Shown here: piece after piece, positions 5,468 to 7,788 of the stretch | How positions within the stretch are numbered: position 1 is the first letter of the stretch | Layout: each line of letters starts with the position of its first letter | The notes under the pieces: generated by a model | What the model saw: the letters and a program-made list of their open reading frames with translations, nothing else | Databases searched by the model: none | Told to the model about the DNA's origin: nothing | Position numbers and translations under genes: made by a program | Source: Clostridiales bacterium | GTDB taxonomy: Bacteria > Bacillota > Clostridia > Christensenellales > CAG-1252 | NCBI GenBank assembly: GCA_003445835.1 | Contig: DMCI01000099.1 | Location: forward strand, 1-7,788 | Length of the DNA stretch: 7,788 nucleotides | Reading direction: 5' to 3'

Positions 5468-6087
5468 TTCTTTTTCTTCGCGGTGATTGCCGCGACCTTT
5501 TCGTCAAGTTCCAAATGTAGCGCTTCCATCCTGTCGTGTAAATACGTTGCGACTTCCTCTTTTACGTCGTGCATATTCTTGCCGTAAAACGCCGAAAGAT
5601 CAATGGGATCGCCAACGATCAAATAATTGCGCTTGAACGCTTTGGGCTGATGGTGAAGCATCAAAGGAACGATGGGCACTTTGGCTTTGATGGCGTAAAC
5701 GCCCGCGCCCGATTTAAATTCCGCCATATCGTGCGTGCCGGCTTTGTTCCTTGTTCCTTCGGGGAAAATAAGGATTTGCTCGCCCTTTTTGAGCCTACGC
5801 AATATCTCTTTATGCACCGAAACTTCAGGGGTGCCGCGATTGACCTTGATCGCACCCATCTTGGTCAAAAACCAAGAGGAAAATTTCCCTTTGAAAAGTT
5901 CCGCCTTGGCAAGACAGTTCAAATTCTTTTTAAACAACTTGGACGCCACGATCAAAACGTCGGCGGAGGCGTAATGGTTACAGCAAACCATCGCGCTCTC
6001 CTTAAAGAATTTTTCCTTATTAATGACTTTGGTCGGATAAATCAGCGAGATAAACGGAGAAGCGAGCCATCGCAAAAAACGATACAT
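5464..6087 (-). CDS. plsC: 1-acyl-sn-glycerol-3-phosphate acyltransferase (PlsC)
   Basis: This 207-residue protein carries the acyltransferase motifs in order: NHYASAD (37-43, the H-x4-D catalytic pair H38 and D43), GAIKVNRG (78-85), FPEGTR (108-113) and VPIVPL (137-142). It transfers a fatty acyl chain to lysophosphatidic acid to make phosphatidic acid, the second acylation of phospholipid synthesis. The N-terminus is short and moderately hydrophobic and probably holds the enzyme on the membrane. The C-terminus ends in four lysines. AAAGGAG at 6094-6100 lies 6 nt before the ATG. The gene starts 3 nt after cmk and its TGA overlaps the ispH start. The cmk-plsC-ispH order recurs in Firmicutes. 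Acyl donor and exact specificity cannot be read from the sequence. Confidence 0.92.
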   Translation of the reverse strand: MYRFLRWLASPFISLIYPTKVINKEKFFKESAMVCCNHYASADVLIVASKLFKKNLNCLAKAELFKGKFSSWFLTKMGAIKVNRGTPEVSVHKEILRRLKKGEQILIFPEGTRNKAGTHDMAEFKSGAGVYAIKAKVPIVPLMLHHQPKAFKRNYLIVGDPIDLSAFYGKNMHDVKEEVATYLHDRMEALHLELDEKVAAITAKKKK

Positions 6088-6090
6088 TTT

Positions 6091-6744
6091 TTACTCCTTT
6101 ACGTAGCTTAAAACTTTGTCTATGACTTCGTCGATGGTCATATCGCTCGTATCGATAAACACACTGTCCGGCGTTTGGGTAAGAGGAGCAAAATCACGAT
6201 GGCTGTCGTTGTAATCACGCTTTTTGATATCCTCCAAAAGGACGGAAAAATCAATATTTTCCCCTTTTGCCGCCAGCTCGTCAAAGCGACGCTTTGCGCG
6301 TACTTCCGGACTAGCTGTGATGAAAAACTTATATTCCGCGTTGGGAAGAACGTAAGAGGTGATATCTCTGCCGTCCAAAACGCAATCGTATTTTGCCGCG
6401 AGAGCGCGTTGCATCTCCACCAATTTGAGCCTGACCGCCGGAATTCTGGAAATATCCGACGCCGCTTTGCTCATTCTGTGCTCGCGGATCTCCTTGGATA
6501 CGTCTTTACCGTCCAAATAAACGTGCTGAACGCCGTCGATATACTTGATATCGAGGTCGACCGTCGGCAAAAACTCGCAAACTTTCTTTTCGTCCGTGAC
6601 GTCCACGCCCAACCAAATGCTTTTCAAAGCGACCGTGCGATACATCGCGCCGGTATCCAAATAGGTGATGTTCAATCTCTTAGCAAGTTCCTTGGCGACG
6701 GTGCTTTTGCCCGCGCCGGAAGGTCCGTCAATAGCAATGTTCAT
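6091..6744 (-). CDS. cmk: Cytidylate kinase
   Basis: This 217-residue protein has the normal length for the short bacterial form. The P-loop GPSGAGKST lies at 7-15, followed by YLDTGAMYR (28-36), the nucleotide-binding DGRD (124-127) and the lid and C-terminal block RDYNDSHRDFAPL (176-188). It phosphorylates CMP and dCMP with ATP in the cytoplasm, salvaging cytidylate from RNA turnover and phospholipid synthesis. After DGRDI, the family usually has GT; here it is TS with no length change, a small oddity. A strong AGGAGG (6750-6755) sits 5 nt before the ATG. It lies 41 nt after the flavoprotein gene and 3 nt before plsC, consistent with one operon. Confidence 0.95.
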   Translation of the reverse strand: MNIAIDGPSGAGKSTVAKELAKRLNITYLDTGAMYRTVALKSIWLGVDVTDEKKVCEFLPTVDLDIKYIDGVQHVYLDGKDVSKEIREHRMSKAASDISRIPAVRLKLVEMQRALAAKYDCVLDGRDITSYVLPNAEYKFFITASPEVRAKRRFDELAAKGENIDFSVLLEDIKKRDYNDSHRDFAPLTQTPDSVFIDTSDMTIDEVIDKVLSYVKE

Positions 6745-6749
6745 ACTGT

Positions 6750-6755
6750 CCTCCT
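6750..6755 (-). promoter_or_regulatory. Strong ribosome binding site of cmk
   Basis: AGGAGG on the minus strand is a near-perfect anti-16S match, 5 nt before the ATG at 6742-6744. It confirms the cmk start and shows that cmk does not depend on translational coupling. Confidence 0.85.
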
Positions 6756-6785
6756 ATCGTTTAATATTATCACAAACCGCCACGT

Positions 6786-7788
6786 TCAATCAACCCTTGC
6801 CGCGCTCTTGCCGGCAAGATAGCCCGTTGAAAAGGCTATCTGCAAGTTGTATCCGCCCGTCAAGGCATCCACGTCCAACAGTTCTCCCGCAAAATACAGC
6901 CCGGGGACAAGCTTGCTTTGCATATCTTTTGCGTTTACTTCAGCAACGTTCACTCCGCCCGAAGTTACGATCGCGCCGTTGAAATCCTCGAAACCGGTCG
7001 GCAAGATCTTGATCCCCTTTACCACCGAGCAAAGCTTGTGGCGTTGCTCTTTAGTGACGGAATGACAAGGAGTGTTTGGGGCGATGCCCGCTTGCAAAAG
7101 CACGAGCCCGATCAGTGATTTCGGCATCAGTTCCGGCAAGACTTTTTTAATGGTCTTGTTGATATCCCCGCCGAAATCACGCAAAAGTCTGGCGTCCAGC
7201 GTTTCAAAGGAAAGCGCGGGTTTTAAGTCCAAAGATATTGCTATATCTTTCAAATCTTCCCTGTTCAACCTGCTCGACGCGCGGAGAACGATGGGACCCG
7301 AAACGCCCGTGTGCGTAAAAAGCATTTCTCCGAATTCCGAGAAAAGAACTTTCCCCTTCTTGGAAACGGTGATCTCCACGTTTTTCAAGCTGAGACCTGG
7401 CAACGACTCGGGGATATTCGCTTTGATACCGACCAGCGAAGGCAAAAGATCCGTCACGCTGTGTCCGAGCTTCTTTGCCAAGCGATATCCGTCGCCGGTA
7501 CTGCCCGTCGCTTGATAAGTCATACCGCCCGTGCAAAGGATCACTTTGTCAAAACGGTAAGTATCCGACGTAGTTTTCAAAACGAAGGCTCCTTCTGTTT
7601 TTTCAACGGATAAGACCCGTTCCTCCAATCGCTCGTCAACGCCCGCGGACGCAAGAAGTTCCTTCCAAGCGCGCAAAATATCCGAGGATTTGTCCGAAAC
7701 GGGAAAGACCCTGCCGCCACGCTCTGTTTTGAGCGGAACGCCTTGACTTTGGATCAGATCGATCAAGTCGTAAGGTGAAAGCGCGTGG
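6786..7788 (-). CDS. YhiN/HI0933-type NAD(P)/FAD-dependent oxidoreductase, 5' end outside the window
   Basis: About 333 C-terminal residues are visible. Frames stay open to the window edge, and the sequence there (ALSPYDLIDLIQSQGVPLKTE, 21 residues spanning the edge-proximal codons; key block GVPLKTERGGRVFP) matches the interior of the family. The TTG at 7766 is therefore an internal codon, not a start. The missing N-terminus, roughly 100 residues, should hold the GxGxxG FAD fold. Seen motifs are TGGMTYQATGSTGDGY, GEMLFTHTGVSGP, and the C-terminal FAGELLDVDALTGGYNLQ with AFSTGYLAG, the second FAD-contacting segment. Members are predicted soluble flavoproteins (BaiN/YhiN group); the physiological substrate is generally unknown. 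It precedes cmk by 41 nt, a common clostridial order. The reaction cannot be assigned here. Confidence 0.9.
   Translation of the reverse strand, partial: HALSPYDLIDLIQSQGVPLKTERGGRVFPVSDKSSDILRAWKELLASAGVDERLEERVLSVEKTEGAFVLKTTSDTYRFDKVILCTGGMTYQATGSTGDGYRLAKKLGHSVTDLLPSLVGIKANIPESLPGLSLKNVEITVSKKGKVLFSEFGEMLFTHTGVSGPIVLRASSRLNREDLKDIAISLDLKPALSFETLDARLLRDFGGDINKTIKKVLPELMPKSLIGLVLLQAGIAPNTPCHSVTKEQRHKLCSVVKGIKILPTGFEDFNGAIVTSGGVNVAEVNAKDMQSKLVPGLYFAGELLDVDALTGGYNLQIAFSTGYLAGKSAARVD

Noticed and set aside
5569..6111. 180-codon plus-strand open frame opposite plsC
   Set aside because: Antisense to a complete acyltransferase with all motifs; no recognisable domain.
6745..6796. Promoter in the gap before cmk (TTGAAC, 17 bp, TATTAA on the minus strand)
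   Set aside because: Each hexamer matches only four of six bases and the gap is 41 nt, so read-through from the flavoprotein gene is the simpler view.
7764..7766. TTG as the start of the flavoprotein gene
   Set aside because: The frame stays open upstream to the window edge with family-like sequence (SPYDLID), and the FAD-binding N-terminus is missing, so the true start is outside.

Overview
The window looks like a core-genome segment of a Clostridia-type Firmicute with medium G+C. It encodes the MEP-pathway enzyme IspH fused in frame to ribosomal protein S1, a known clostridial arrangement, downstream of cmk and plsC. Most genes have strong Shine-Dalgarno sites (AGGAGG, GGAGGG, GAGGTG) and there are sigma-A-like promoters. 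I cannot assign genus or family from the sequence alone. There is no sign of phage, insertion sequence, CRISPR or integron.

Layout from left to right. (1) Positions 30-267 hold a minus-strand tRNA cluster transcribed in the order Pro(TGG), Ile2/CAT, Thr(TGT). It has a near-perfect promoter (TTGACA, 17 bp, TATGAT) and three helically phased A-tracts upstream. (2) Positions 372-1400, minus strand, hold a two-domain protein: a DEDDh (DnaQ/RNase T-like) 3'-5' exonuclease joined to an ASCH domain. (3) A 107-nt divergent promoter region separates it from a plus-strand pair at 1526-3138. This pair is a PiT-family phosphate permease and a DUF47/PhoU-like accessory protein, overlapping by ATGA. (4) A strong bidirectional terminator at about 3148-3182 sits between the converging transcripts. 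(5) From 7788 down to 3197, minus strand, is an operon-like series: a YhiN/HI0933-type flavoprotein (truncated by the window edge), cmk, plsC and the ispH-rpsA fusion. Gaps within it are 41 nt, 3 nt and a 4-nt overlap.

How the parts fit: PiT and DUF47 form a low-affinity phosphate uptake unit. The right-hand operon links CDP/dCDP formation (Cmk), phosphatidic acid synthesis (PlsC), isoprenoid precursor synthesis (IspH) and mRNA binding by the ribosome (S1). The features most worth a second look are: the exonuclease-ASCH fusion beside the tRNA genes; a tRNA-Ile2 whose two acceptor strands do not match; a candidate internal promoter and ribosome binding sites inside ispH that could make free S1; and an apparently leaderless start for the phosphate permease. 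Most of the window is otherwise conserved housekeeping content, and I do not see a clear new multi-gene system.
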